Positions 49,990-59,125 of a stretch of DNA of 64,000 nt are shown here, one piece after another. This DNA comes from Nitrosococcus wardiae. Its GTDB lineage: Bacteria > Pseudomonadota > Gammaproteobacteria > Nitrosococcales > Nitrosococcaceae. Where the stretch lies: positions 2,127,659 to 2,191,658 of the forward strand of contig NZ_CP038033.1 of the NCBI RefSeq assembly GCF_004421105.1. The letters are read 5' to 3'. Below the pieces are notes generated by a model. The model was not told the DNA's origin, did no database searches, and saw nothing but the letters and a program-made list of their open reading frames with translations. Positions within the stretch are counted from its first letter, which is position 1. Each line of letters begins with the position of its first letter. A program made the translations under genes and the position numbers.

Positions 49990-50806
49990 AGCGTATCGAC
50001 ATATCCACGGCATGGACATCCTTGGTCAAGATCCCTACTGAGATATAATCGACTCCTGTTTCAGCCACCTGGCGGACATTCTCTAGGGTAATCCCGCCCG
50101 AGGCTTCCAGCTTGACCCGCTGCTGGTTAAGGCGGACGGCTTCATAGAGAGCAGGGAGATCAAAATTATCAAGCAGTAGAATGTCGGCCCCCGCAGTGAG
50201 CGCCTGCTGCAACTCGTCCAGGTTTTCCACTTCTATTTCTATAGGGAGGTCGGGGTTATAGATACGGGCGTGCCCAACCGCGGCGGTAATTGATCCGGCT
50301 GCTAGAATGTGGTTTTCTTTAATGAGAACGCCATCGTAGAGACCATGGCGATGATTGTGGCAGCCGCCGCAGCGAACGGCATATTTTTGCGCTTGGCGCA
50401 GGCCTGGCAGAGTCTTGCGGGTATCTAGTATTTTAACTGGCAAGTCGGCCACGGCTGAAGCATAATGATGGGCTATGGTTGCGGTCCCGGATAGAGTCTG
50501 GAGAAAATTCAAAGCGGTGCGCTCGCCGGTCAAAAGAGGGCGCGAGGGTCCGTACAAAGTACAGATCCTCTCATTGACTGAAATAAGATCCCCATCTGTC
50601 CGGGCCCAATTGATGGCGATTTCCGCATCTAATTGTTGAAATACCCTATTAAACCAGGCAGTTCCGCAGAGCACGGCCGTTTCGCGACAAACTAGAGTAG
50701 CGGTTGTTTTCGAAGCTGCTGGAATTAACGCTGCGGTGACATCACCGCTCCCGATATCTTCGGCAAGTGCGCGGCGAATTTCTTTTTCAATTGGGGCAGT
50801 AGGCAT
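49973..50806 (-). CDS. nadC: Nicotinate-nucleotide pyrophosphorylase (quinolinate phosphoribosyltransferase)
   Basis: Converts quinolinate and PRPP into nicotinate mononucleotide in de novo NAD synthesis. The sequence has [11 protein letters not shown] at the N-terminus, [38 protein letters not shown] with the [17 protein letters not shown] block, and the terminal [14 protein letters not shown] and GVDYISVG. 277 residues are normal. It is divergent from ampD. Confidence 0.96.
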   Translation of the reverse strand: MPTAPIEKEIRRALAEDIGSGDVTAALIPAASKTTATLVCRETAVLCGTAWFNRVFQQLDAEIAINWARTDGDLISVNERICTLYGPSRPLLTGERTALNFLQTLSGTATIAHHYASAVADLPVKILDTRKTLPGLRQAQKYAVRCGGCHNHRHGLYDGVLIKENHILAAGSITAAVGHARIYNPDLPIEIEVENLDELQQALTAGADILLLDNFDLPALYEAVRLNQQRVKLEASGGITLENVRQVAETGVDYISVGILTKDVHAVDMSIRFNRRR

Positions 50807-50915
50807 GCAATATCCTGTTGCTAACCGGTTAGGTTTAACTCTCCATTATAGCAATGACTCTTCGGATGCTTCGATGTTTTCCAGGTCGAGTAGTGAGGCT
50901 GGGGCAGACTAAACC

Positions 50916-51488
50916 ATGACTGTCATTGTTCCTTGGGCCCTCTGGGTGAATAGGGATAGTGGTTGGCTGACCCATGTCCGCCAGGTTATCTCGCCTAACC
51001 AAGATGAACGACCACCAGGGGTGGTACCAGAATGGTTAGTGGTGCACGGTATCAGTCTACCGCCGGGAGAATACGGAGGGCCATGGATTGATGCCCTATT
51101 TACCAACTGCCTTGATCCCACAGCACACCCTTATTTCCATGAAGTCCATTGCCTGCGTGTTTCTGCCCATGTTTTCATCGCCCGGGATGGTTCTTTAACC
51201 CAGTACGTACCCTTTCACAAGCGCGCTTGGCATGCAGGAATGTCGAGCCTTAATGGGCGTACTCAATGTAACGACTTTACTATTGGGATAGAACTTGAGG
51301 GTACTGATGTTGCCCCCTATGAAGAGATACAATATCAAATCTTGGCGAGCCTCATCAGCGCTTTGACTTTGGCCTATCCTACTCTATCTAAGGAACGAAT
51401 TGTGGGCCATAGTGATATCGCCCCAGGCCGTAAAACTGATCCTGGTCCCGCTTTTAATTGGAAGCGCCTCAAATCTTTATTAGTTTAG
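50916..51488 (+). CDS. ampD: 1,6-anhydro-N-acetylmuramoyl-L-alanine amidase AmpD
   Basis: Cytosolic amidase in cell-wall recycling that lowers beta-lactamase inducers. Zinc ligands: first histidine in WLVVHGISLPPG, later GHSDIAPGRKTDPGPAFNW with the histidine and aspartate. TIGIELEGTD and WHAGMSS line the substrate site. 190 residues match AmpD. No ampE follows; instead the next gene is convergent. Confidence 0.94.
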   Translation: MTVIVPWALWVNRDSGWLTHVRQVISPNQDERPPGVVPEWLVVHGISLPPGEYGGPWIDALFTNCLDPTAHPYFHEVHCLRVSAHVFIARDGSLTQYVPFHKRAWHAGMSSLNGRTQCNDFTIGIELEGTDVAPYEEIQYQILASLISALTLAYPTLSKERIVGHSDIAPGRKTDPGPAFNWKRLKSLLV

Positions 51489-51503
51489 CTACAATAGTTG
51501 AAT

Positions 51504-51526
51504 TATAGACACTGCTGAGTGTTATA
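51504..51526. terminator. Hairpin between convergent ampD and cobalamin adenosyltransferase
   Basis: TATAGACACT and AGTGTTATA pair around GCTG with one bulged G. On the minus strand the wider inverted repeat ACAATAG/CTATTGT is followed by a T run (AGCTTTTTT). Likely a shared terminator, moderate support. Confidence 0.35.
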
Positions 51527-51553
51527 GTATTATTTAAAAAAGCTATTGTGGGG

Positions 51554-52114
51554 TTAAGGTTTTATCCTGGTTTGGCTTTTTTCCCAAAGTATTTCAGTGA
51601 CCCCCTCTGCACGGTTAAGTTCCCGTGCCATGACAAACAAGAGGTCTGAGAGGCGATTAAGGTATTTCAAACTCTCTGGGTTGATGGCCTCTTCCTTGCT
51701 AAGTGTGACAAGCCGCCGTTCTGCCTGCCGGCAGGTCACGCGAGCTAGGTGACACAGACTAGCGGCGATGGCGCCCCCTGGTAAAATAAATTCTTTAAGT
51801 GGCGGCAATTTTTCATTTAAGGTATCGAGTTGCCGTTCTAGGGCCTGAACTTGGTCAGCTTCGATAATATGGGCAGGGGGAATACTCAGTTCCCCTCCCA
51901 GGTCAAAGAGTTGGTGCTGGATAGACGTTATGGCTTGATGGAGCGGAGTTGGAAGGGGGTGGGCAAGAAGCAGGCCCAGTAGGGCATTGAGTTCATCGAT
52001 AGTGCCAATGGCTTCAACCCGGGGGTGGTCTTTCGGTACCCGTTGTTGGTTACCTAGCCCGGTCGTTCCCTGATCACCTGTGCGGGTGTAGATCTTAGAT
52101 AAGCGATGTCCCAT
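51554..52114 (-). CDS. Corrinoid adenosyltransferase, PduO type
   Basis: Transfers the adenosyl group of ATP to cob(I)alamin, giving adenosylcobalamin. The start KIYTRTGDQGTTGLG, EAIGTIDELNALLG, and the ATP-binding LARVTCRQAERRLV with LNRLSDLLFVMAREL are the PduO-type signature. 186 residues. Supports corrinoid use together with the btu importer. The gene is divergent from hspQ and convergent with ampD. Confidence 0.92.
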   Translation of the reverse strand: MGHRLSKIYTRTGDQGTTGLGNQQRVPKDHPRVEAIGTIDELNALLGLLLAHPLPTPLHQAITSIQHQLFDLGGELSIPPAHIIEADQVQALERQLDTLNEKLPPLKEFILPGGAIAASLCHLARVTCRQAERRLVTLSKEEAINPESLKYLNRLSDLLFVMARELNRAEGVTEILWEKSQTRIKP

Positions 52115-52176
52115 AGTGAATGATTACCTTAAATTATCGTCGCTTTATCAAGCATAAGCTAAAGTGGAGAAACCCT

Positions 52177-52494
52177 ATGCAACAATCAAGAGCTAAATTT
52201 GGAATTGGACAATTGGTGCGTCATAAGTTGTTCCATTATCGCGGGGTAGTGGTGGATGCGGATCCGGTCTTTCAGGGTAGTCCCGAGTGGTATGAGCAGA
52301 TGGCCCAGTCCCAACCGCCAAAAGACCGGCCTTGGTATCATGTTTTGGTTGACAATGCGGATTACCAAACCTATGTGGCGGAGCGAAACCTGGACCTAGA
52401 TACTTCTGGAGAGCCTATCAACCATCCCGCAGTCGAACTATTGTTTGATGATCTCCATGAGGGCGTGTACCGTCGCCAGGGTAGCATCAATTAA
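52177..52494 (+). CDS. hspQ: Heat shock protein HspQ (YccV-like, hemimethylated DNA-binding family)
   Basis: In E. coli HspQ acts as a specificity factor for Lon and binds hemimethylated oriC. The 105 residues show KFGIGQLVRHKLFHYRGVVV at the start, the central DRPWYHVLVDN block, and YVAERNLDLDTSGEPINHP at the end. ATG 52177 with GGAG upstream is chosen; a longer frame from 52120 adds 19 residues without support. Length is normal. Confidence 0.92.
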   Translation: MQQSRAKFGIGQLVRHKLFHYRGVVVDADPVFQGSPEWYEQMAQSQPPKDRPWYHVLVDNADYQTYVAERNLDLDTSGEPINHPAVELLFDDLHEGVYRRQGSIN

Positions 52495-52888
52495 ATTTCT
52501 TTCCCTTAAAGATTTTACTGGTGCGCTTCATGATCGCACTCTTCCAAAGGTTGATACCACCGTCTTTAGACGGTCAGTTTTAACTACGAGATTAAGCGGT
52601 GTATACTGGTGGCTTGGCGCGCGTATCCCACGTCGATGTCCAGCCTGCCAGACAGGCGTAAATAAATAACGAGGGATTGCTTTGCTTATCAGCTTGGCAA
52701 CGGGCGCCCCGGTGGGGTAAGCCGTCCGTATGTGGGGTCTCTTGACTACCATAAATGACCGCTCCTTTTGGGGTTGGGTCTGAAAAAGTCACCTGCTTTG
52801 AGCAGGTCGGTCGTTTACTTCCGCCAAGGCGCACCCCAGCTTAGGGGGGGCATCAAGCAACTCATACTCAGCTGTAGCGGAGAATTCG
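52495..52888. mobile_element. Probable relic of an IS200/IS605-like element (non-autonomous, hairpin-ended)
   Basis: 394 bp lack a credible gene. Two hairpins flank the central part: ACCGTC-TTTA-GACGGT at 52559-52574 and ACCTGC-TTTGA-GCAGGT at 52791-52807. Subterminal imperfect palindromes like these are typical of IS200/IS605 ends. The centre encodes a short CxxC-bearing peptide (RCPACQTGVNK) that resembles a zinc-ribbon piece of TnpB, but only weakly. Transposase homology is not proven, so this is a low-to-moderate call. Confidence 0.45.
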
Positions 52889-53281
52889 TCAGCTTTTGCG
52901 GGTAAAGCGGATGATCTGGCGGCGGTCCCGTTTGGATGGACGACCCTGGGTAGTGGGTCGGTGCTCCCGCTCCTCCCTCAATTGCATAGCTAGGGTTTGC
53001 CGCTTTACTTTGCTTTCCTCACTTTCTTGGTAAAGTAACGACGCTTCTGTGGCTGGGCGGCGCTGTTGAGACAGCCTATCAACGGTAATTTCATACTCGA
53101 ACTGGCCCCGGCGAATGGTTAAATTATCACCGATACTTACCCTCTGGCTAGGTTTGACTCGCCGACCATTGAGATGGACTTTGCCTCCGTTGACCGCTGC
53201 CACTGCAAGGCTGCGTGTTTTAAAAAATCGTGCAGCCCAGAGCCATTTATCAAGGCGAATTTTTTCGGTTTCAGATGTCAT
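52889..53281 (-). CDS. hslR: Ribosome-associated heat shock protein Hsp15 (S4 domain)
   Basis: Binds the free 50S subunit carrying nascent peptide and helps recycle stalled ribosomes. The S4 RNA-binding domain occupies residues 8-70: IRLDKWLWAARFFKTRSLA, NGGKVHLNGRRVKPSQRV and IGDNLTIRRG. The C-terminal tail is basic (GRPSKRDRRQIIRF), as in Hsp15. 130 residues. The next gene upstream is a histone-like protein on the same strand. Confidence 0.92.
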   Translation of the reverse strand: MTSETEKIRLDKWLWAARFFKTRSLAVAAVNGGKVHLNGRRVKPSQRVSIGDNLTIRRGQFEYEITVDRLSQQRRPATEASLLYQESEESKVKRQTLAMQLREEREHRPTTQGRPSKRDRRQIIRFTRKS

Positions 53282-53359
53282 TATCTCCTCTCACCGCGGG
53301 TGTGTCCTGGATAAGCTGGATAAGACTGAGGGTATTGAATTCGGCAAACAGCGCAGGGT

Positions 53360-53872
53360 TTACTTAGGGTTGTTTTCCGCTCCTGCCAATAGGGTATTGA
53401 TCTGCGTCTCCGCTTGGAACCAGTTTTCCTCTGGGGTACCGTTTTGAAAGCCTCGTTTTTCAGCAATGTAGTAAGCCGCTTCCGAAACCATTTTCCAGCG
53501 CTGCTCAGGCGTAAGCGTAAGTTGCTTAGGTTTCCTTGGGTTGGTCTTACGAGATTTGGCGGCAGTCTTCTTAGGTGCCGCTGAAGGCGCTTGCTTGGAA
53601 GCCGTCTTTTTAACGCTGGTTTTATCCTTACGCGCCGTTTTGGCAGTTGCCGTGGCCTTAGTTCCCTGAACGGTCTTGGTAGGGGCGGCGGCTGGTAGGG
53701 TAGAGCTTGTTGCCTCGGAAGCTGAGCTTACTGGAGTGATCATTTCTTGGGTTTCAGCTGCTTGAGTGGTGGTCTGCTTAGGGGCAGATTTGCTAGCAGT
53801 TGCTTTTGCCTTTTTTGCCTTTGGTGCTTTAGCGGCTGCTGCTTTAGCCATTTTTCTGGGTTTTTCATTCAT
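53360..53872 (-). CDS. Lys/Ala-rich histone H1-like protein with C-terminal DUF2934 domain
   Basis: 170 residues in two parts. The first 110 or so are low-complexity, rich in Lys, Ala, Thr and Ser (MAKAAAAKAPKAKKAKAT, KKTAAKSRKTNPRKPK), like eukaryotic H1 tails and bacterial AlgP/Hc1-type proteins, suggesting DNA binding. The last 50 contain a DUF2934 module (RWKMVSEAAYYIAEKRGF and the NWFQAE core). GAGG lies nine bases before the ATG. Function unknown; a nucleoid role is inference. Confidence 0.75.
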   Translation of the reverse strand: MNEKPRKMAKAAAAKAPKAKKAKATASKSAPKQTTTQAAETQEMITPVSSASEATSSTLPAAAPTKTVQGTKATATAKTARKDKTSVKKTASKQAPSAAPKKTAAKSRKTNPRKPKQLTLTPEQRWKMVSEAAYYIAEKRGFQNGTPEENWFQAETQINTLLAGAENNPK

Positions 53873-53956
53873 AGCGATAATCCTCGTCGCTGTTAAATTA
53901 AAGAGCTATTTCTATTATCCTCTGCAATGATATAAAGAATGCAATAAACGCGGTAA

Positions 53957-54955
53957 TTAGCCGCTGGCTAGGGCGATTTCCCCCGATATTTCTGCTTCTA
54001 AATATAGACTGAGGAATTCTGGAATTCTTTCTTCTAACCAATACTGGGGTTGCCAGGGCCAGTGGCCACTGATAAACCCCACATGCCCTCCCCCTGAGCT
54101 GAGTTCTAACTGTACTGTGGGGGAAAGATCAGAGGCCGAGGGAATAGCATCTTGCGGTAAAAAGGGATCATCCTTGCTATGGAGAATCAATGTTGGGATG
54201 TGGATTTTGCGCAAAAATGGCCGACAGCTTGAGCGCTGCCAATAATCATTGGCATCTATAAATCCATGTAGGGGAGCGGTGATGAGGTCATCAAATTCCT
54301 TAAATGTCTGGACTTTTTCCAAGGCTTGGAGATCAAAGGGGCAATCACGGTAGCGAAATTTATGCCGGACAGAGCGCTTCAGCGCATTAACTAGAGACCA
54401 CTGGTAGGCTTTGGATAGGGCTTGCTCTAATTGCCATGCTGCCCGGCCAAGTTCAAAGGGAACGGAAACTCCAATTGCAGCGGTGAGGTCTGCTTGCTGA
54501 CCAGCCTCTCCAAGCCATTTGAGAAGGACATTACCGCCTAGCGAATAGCCTACTGCTGCTAATGGAGTATCGGGTTCCCTCTGGCGCAGGATGGTAAGTA
54601 GCGCTTGGAGATCGCCCGTATCACCGGAATGGTAGCTGCGGGCTAGCCGGTTAGGTTCGCCGCTACAACCTCGGAAATGCAGTAATACCCCGCGCCAACC
54701 CCGTTGTGCAACAGCCCTCAGGAGTCCAGCAGCATAGCGGGAACGGTAGGACCCTTCAAGGCCATGGAGGACCACCACAATAGGTCCCTTGCCTTGACCG
54801 CTCCAAGCAAGATCCACAAAATCTCCATCCGGCAATTCTAGCCGTTCCCACAGGAATTCTACCCGGAAGGGGGGACGAAAGCGCGACCCCCATACCGTTT
54901 GGGCATGGGAACCCGGTAGCCACCAGGCAGGTCGGAAATTACTGGGAATGATCAT
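53957..54955 (-). CDS. Alpha/beta hydrolase of the YheT/EMB8 family
   Basis: The 332-residue cytosolic hydrolase has the family start PAWWLPGSHAQTVWGS, oxyanion-side VVLHGLEGSYRSRYA, LHFRGCSGEPNRLARSYHSGDT, the nucleophile in AVGYSLGGNVLLKWLG and the catalytic Asp/His in SKDDPFLP and GGGHVGFI. Substrate unknown; relatives act on esters or lipids. ATG 54955 is used; it starts 8 bp after the acs stop, so co-transcription with acs is likely. Confidence 0.87.
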   Translation of the reverse strand: MIIPSNFRPAWWLPGSHAQTVWGSRFRPPFRVEFLWERLELPDGDFVDLAWSGQGKGPIVVVLHGLEGSYRSRYAAGLLRAVAQRGWRGVLLHFRGCSGEPNRLARSYHSGDTGDLQALLTILRQREPDTPLAAVGYSLGGNVLLKWLGEAGQQADLTAAIGVSVPFELGRAAWQLEQALSKAYQWSLVNALKRSVRHKFRYRDCPFDLQALEKVQTFKEFDDLITAPLHGFIDANDYWQRSSCRPFLRKIHIPTLILHSKDDPFLPQDAIPSASDLSPTVQLELSSGGGHVGFISGHWPWQPQYWLEERIPEFLSLYLEAEISGEIALASG

Positions 54956-54962
54956 GGTCGAA

Positions 54963-56930
54963 TTACTCTTTACCCTGAAGCTGGGGGAGGATAGCTTCAC
55001 TCTCTAAGGTAGAGGTATCTTGAGTGATGGTTTCACCCCGGGCGATGGTCCGAAGTAAGCGGCGCATGATTTTTCCGGAGCGGGTTTTGGGAAGGCTGTC
55101 CACAAAACGGATTTCATCCGGTTTGGCGATAGGCCCAATTTGATCGCCGACCCAGGCCCGAAGTTCCTCAGTTAAAGTTTTATCGGCCCCTCTTGTCGGG
55201 CGGGTCCCTTTCAGTATGACATAGGCGAGGATGGCCTCACCCTTGATGTCGTCAGGGCGACCCACTACGGCGGCTTCTGCTACCTTCGGATAAGCCACTA
55301 AGGCGGATTCGATCTCCATGGTGCCGAGGCGGTGACCTGACACATTCAATACATCATCAGTGCGCCCCATGATCCAAAAATAGCCATCCTTATCGCGGCG
55401 GGCGCTGTCGCCCGTAAGATAATATTGGCTGCCAAATTTGCTCCAATAGGTGTCATAATAACGCTGATCATCGCCCCAAATAGTGCGGAGCATGGAAGGC
55501 CAAGGTTTGGTAATGACTAAATAACCGCCCCGATCAGGGGTGGTAATGGGGTGCCCTTTCTCATCGACCACTGCAGCGTTAATCCCAGGCAAGGGGAGGG
55601 TACAAGAGCCGGGTTTGGTGGGGACAGCGCCAGGAATAGGAGCAATCATGTGGACTCCCGTCTCCGTTTGCCACCAAGTATCGACAATTGGGCAGCGCTC
55701 GCCTCCGATAACGCGGTGATACCACATCCAGGCCTCGGGATTGATGGGTTCGCCCACTGTTCCCAGCAGTCTTAATTGGGATAAGTTATAGCTGGCAGGG
55801 ATGTCATCTCCATATTTCATCAGAGCGCGGATAGCGGTGGGGGCCGTGTAAAAAATGGTGACTCCATGGTCTTGGCAGATTTTCCAAAAACGGCCCGGGT
55901 CAGGAAAAGTGGGAGTTCCTTCATACATGACAATAGTGGCCCCTGCTGCCAGCGGCCCGTAAGCGACATAACTATGGCCTGTGACCCAGCCCACATCAGC
56001 CGTGCACCAAAAGATGTCCTCATCGCGAATATCAAAAACCCATTTCATGGTAGTGAGGGCACCGAGTAGGTAGCCGCCGCTGGCATGCTGGATACCCTTG
56101 GGTTTGCCGGTGGAACCGGAGGTGTAAAGGAGGAATAAGGGGTGTTCAGCATTTAGCCATACCGGCTCACAGTTGCCGTCGGCCTTGGCTTCTGCCTCAT
56201 GCCACCATAGATCGCGTCCCTCGGTCATGTCGACCTCATGACCCGTACGTTGCAGGACAATGACATGCTGGATACTTTCGCAGCCTTCTTTTAATGCGCG
56301 GTTAGCCGCAGCTTTGAGTTCGACAATGCGTCCGCCCCGGTGACCCCCATCGGCAGTGATAAGAAGTTTGGCTTTTGCGTCCTCGATCCGATCTTTAAGG
56401 GATTCGGCGGAGAAACCTCCAAATACGACCGAATGGATGGCCCCGATGCGGGCACAGGCCAGCATCGCAATAACGGCTTCGGGTACCATGGGCAGGTAGA
56501 TGACCACCCGATCGCCTTCGGTAACGCCTTGAGCTTTAAGGACGTTAGCAAAGCGGCTAACCCGCTGATGTAATTGATGATAAGTGAAGGTGGTAATATC
56601 CCCGGGTTCCCCTTCAAAAATAATGGCTATTTTATCGGCTTTCTCCCGCAAATGGCGGTCTAGGCAGTTGTAAGACACATTCAGTTCGCCGTCGCTAAAC
56701 CATTGATAGTGAGGGGGGTTAGTGCTATCTAGAACCGTTTTGAAGGGTTTATGCCAGGTAATTTCTGCACATGCTTGTGTAGCCCAGAATCCTTCCAAGT
56801 CTTCGTTGGCGGCTTGGGCTAAGGAATCCAAGGTGGCGCGGTCGGGGATGCGGGCTTGGGCCGAAAATTCAGCCAGGGGGGGGAAAAGGCGTTCTTCATG
56901 CAAAGTGGATTCGATGCTTTCTTCGTTCAT
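54963..56930 (-). CDS. acs: Acetyl-CoA synthetase (AMP-forming)
   Basis: Activates acetate to acetyl-AMP then acetyl-CoA. The 655 residues include the P-loop-like [41 protein letters not shown] and, near the C-terminus, [12 protein letters not shown], whose lysine is the site of reversible acetylation control. Length and blocks match bacterial Acs. The preceding 769 bp (56931-57699) has no gene that is clearly real. Confidence 0.96.
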   Translation of the reverse strand: MNEESIESTLHEERLFPPLAEFSAQARIPDRATLDSLAQAANEDLEGFWATQACAEITWHKPFKTVLDSTNPPHYQWFSDGELNVSYNCLDRHLREKADKIAIIFEGEPGDITTFTYHQLHQRVSRFANVLKAQGVTEGDRVVIYLPMVPEAVIAMLACARIGAIHSVVFGGFSAESLKDRIEDAKAKLLITADGGHRGGRIVELKAAANRALKEGCESIQHVIVLQRTGHEVDMTEGRDLWWHEAEAKADGNCEPVWLNAEHPLFLLYTSGSTGKPKGIQHASGGYLLGALTTMKWVFDIRDEDIFWCTADVGWVTGHSYVAYGPLAAGATIVMYEGTPTFPDPGRFWKICQDHGVTIFYTAPTAIRALMKYGDDIPASYNLSQLRLLGTVGEPINPEAWMWYHRVIGGERCPIVDTWWQTETGVHMIAPIPGAVPTKPGSCTLPLPGINAAVVDEKGHPITTPDRGGYLVITKPWPSMLRTIWGDDQRYYDTYWSKFGSQYYLTGDSARRDKDGYFWIMGRTDDVLNVSGHRLGTMEIESALVAYPKVAEAAVVGRPDDIKGEAILAYVILKGTRPTRGADKTLTEELRAWVGDQIGPIAKPDEIRFVDSLPKTRSGKIMRRLLRTIARGETITQDTSTLESEAILPQLQGKE

Positions 56931-57699
56931 GATTTATTCCTTCCTTTTTCACCCCGCAGGGAGTTGAATCATTTGGGGGCTTTTAAACATCTAAACATCA
57001 GGTCACTAGCAGACGGCTTGCACATTGCCCGATTAGCGATTAGTACGCTTATTATTTAGACACTCTAAGCCAACTTGTTAGCCTAGTAAATATGTCTGAT
57101 TTCTCAAGCCTAGGGGAAGCTAGAAGCGGAAAAATGGGGATAGGTCAGCAGATAGCTGGAAAATAGCGCTGCCAGAGTAAAAGTATAGTTTAATGGCAGA
57201 TCTCGTTTATCTTGCTTTGGTATTGATATAATCTTTAAGAAACGGCAGTTGGGCGTGTGGGCCTGCTGGAGGGCAAGGCGCGATGACGCCGTGTCATCTC
57301 AAGGGTAAAGTAGATCGGCGGCTAGAAAGCCGGCATTCATAGCGCTTTTCCTGTGCTTCTAAGCGATCAACCGTCGTTTCTAGAATAATGCTGCAGGAAA
57401 ATTGGGTGAGGTGTCGACGCTAGCCGCTGGTATTCTGTGATGGGCAGCGTCGTCGGTGACCCCTGATAAATAGGCTATCTGACTGCTTGGCTGCGAATTA
57501 TCTAGCCACTGATGAACTCGTTCGGGTTGTTTATCGTCAAAGAAAAGGGCTCTATCGTCTTGATTTCCAAGTTTCCAGTAGGAAACCCAACAAAGTCTAT
57601 GGTTATTATCTATTGATTTTAAGATAGAAATTGCTAAAGTCCCATACATTCTGCTTTGGTAAATTCTGCGCTGACAACCTATCAAGAGGAGAACATCCT
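56931..57699. other. Long gene-poor region between acs and the peroxiredoxin gene
   Basis: It must carry the divergent promoters of acs (minus) and the peroxiredoxin gene (plus). A 101-aa frame on the minus strand (57380-57685; alternative start at 57649) is open but shows no family features and overlaps the peroxiredoxin ribosome site, so it is not called. A small hairpin CGGCT-AGAA-AGCCG lies at 57319-57332. No tRNA, repeat array or transposase was seen. A small RNA or remnant is possible. Confidence 0.4.
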
Positions 57700-58299
57700 G
57701 TGAGTGTACTGGTTACGCAAGTTGCCCCTGATTTTACCGCTCCGGCTGTAATGCCTGATGGTACTATTAAGGAGAATTTCCGCCTTTCTGATTTACGCAG
57801 TAAATATGTCGTGCTGTTTTTCTATCCTCTGGATTTTACCTTTGTTTGTCCTTCGGAGGTTCTGGCCCATAACAATCGCTTGAAGGATTTCAAAGAGCGT
57901 AATGTGGAGATTGTGGGCGTTTCAATTGATTCCCAGTATAGCCATTATGCTTGGCGTAATACTCCCGTAGCGAATGGAGGGATTGGCGCTATCGATTTTC
58001 CGCTGGTAGCCGATCTAAACCACGATATTACCCGGGCTTACGGGGTGGAGCATCCTGATGGAGTCGCCCTGCGTGCATCCTTTTTGATTGACAAAAATGG
58101 AGTGGTTCAGCATCAGGTAGTCAATAATCTTCCCCTCGGTCGAGCCGTAGAGGAAATGTTACGGATGGTGGATGCTTTGCAATTTACGGAGGAACATGGC
58201 GAGGTCTGTCCGGCGGGGTGGCGCAAGGGGGAGGAAGCTATTCGCCCTGATGCGGAGGGGGTAGCCCAGTATTTAGCTAAGCATGCGACCACCTTGTAG
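57700..58299 (+). CDS. 2-Cys peroxiredoxin (AhpC/Tsa type)
   Basis: Reduces hydrogen peroxide and organic peroxides in the cytosol. The peroxidatic cysteine is in FYPLDFTFVCPSEVL (about residue 49) and the resolving cysteine near the C-terminus in GEVCPAGWRKG, giving the typical dimeric 2-Cys type. 199 residues. The GTG at 57700 is chosen since AGAGGAG stands nine bases upstream; the longer in-frame extension upstream is not protein-like. A strong terminator follows. Confidence 0.93.
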   Translation: MSVLVTQVAPDFTAPAVMPDGTIKENFRLSDLRSKYVVLFFYPLDFTFVCPSEVLAHNNRLKDFKERNVEIVGVSIDSQYSHYAWRNTPVANGGIGAIDFPLVADLNHDITRAYGVEHPDGVALRASFLIDKNGVVQHQVVNNLPLGRAVEEMLRMVDALQFTEEHGEVCPAGWRKGEEAIRPDAEGVAQYLAKHATTL

Positions 58300-58327
58300 T
58301 TTAAGATCATTGCGACGGTTATAAATA

Positions 58328-58358
58328 AACGCCCCCGTTTAATGCGGGGGCGTTTTGT
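58328..58358 (+). terminator. Strong rho-independent terminator after the peroxiredoxin gene
   Basis: A perfect 10-bp stem AACGCCCCCG / CGGGGGCGTT (58328-58337 with 58345-58354) with a seven-base loop, then TTGTTT. It lies about 30 bp after the peroxiredoxin stop. Confidence 0.85.
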
Positions 58359-58491
58359 TTCGTAAAGAACGCGCTTCTCTATTGCGTGGATTTCCTAACC
58401 CCAGAGAATGCTTTCCATGAAAGCCTTGGGTCCTTTACAGGTGTTTTTCTTGCAAATTATCTTGGCCCTTTTAGGTTACAGGAGTTTCCAG

Positions 58492-58929
58492 TTAGGCCCG
58501 TTGCCTTTCTTTGATTTCCTCTAGGGTTTTGCAATCAATGCATAGGGTAGCAGTGGGACGGGCTTCTAAGCGCCGGATGCCAATTTCGGCTCCACAGGCC
58601 TCACAGTAGCCATAGTCCCCTTTATCAAGACTCCGTAGGCGTTCAGTGATTTTCTTGATAAGTTTACGTTCCCGATCTCTGGTGCGTAACTCCAACGTAA
58701 ATTCTTCTTCCTGTGATGCACGGTCGCTGGGATCTGGGAAGTTTGCAGCCTCATCCTGCATATGGTGAACGGTCCGATCGACTTCTTCCATAAGCCATTG
58801 CCTCCAGCCCAGCAGGATCTTTCGAAAATGTTCAACCTGTGGCTCACTCATGTATTCTTCCCCCTCTTTTTGTTGATAGGGGGTAAATTCTTGGGGAGAT
58901 TGCACCAGATCCTTGTTATTAACGGCCAT
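58492..58929 (-). CDS. dksA: DksA family RNA polymerase-binding protein
   Basis: Works with ppGpp to adjust RNA polymerase at rRNA and amino acid promoters. A coiled-coil N-terminal half (FRKILLGWRQWLMEEVDRTV, then DPSDRASQEEEFTLELRTRDRE with the acidic tip) precedes the zinc finger CEACGAEIGIRRL with LCIDC. The 145 residues match E. coli DksA (151). ATG 58929 has GAGGAG seven bases upstream and is preferred to the one at 58944. gluQRS, often next to dksA, is not here. Confidence 0.92.
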   Translation of the reverse strand: MAVNNKDLVQSPQEFTPYQQKEGEEYMSEPQVEHFRKILLGWRQWLMEEVDRTVHHMQDEAANFPDPSDRASQEEEFTLELRTRDRERKLIKKITERLRSLDKGDYGYCEACGAEIGIRRLEARPTATLCIDCKTLEEIKERQRA

Positions 58930-59125
58930 GTCTTGGCTCCTCAAGTACTAAAAAACAGTCGCGGATATATACCAGAACCTTTCCAGAAGCGCAATAATTA
59001 TATCTCCTTATTGACAACAGCTTAAAATATTTTAAAACGAAAAAACTATCAATAATTGTGGTATTAGTATCCTTTAGCGCTCTCGCTATGAGAACAAGTT
59101 AACATTGTTTATGGGGAATACATTG

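Noticed and set aside
52445-52834. Three open frames (74, 74 and 80 aa) over the relic near hspQ
   Set aside because: They cross the hairpin region in different frames and have no protein features.
57380-57685. A 101-aa frame on the minus strand in the acs-peroxiredoxin gap
   Set aside because: No family features and overlap with the peroxiredoxin ribosome site; listed only within the intergenic entry.
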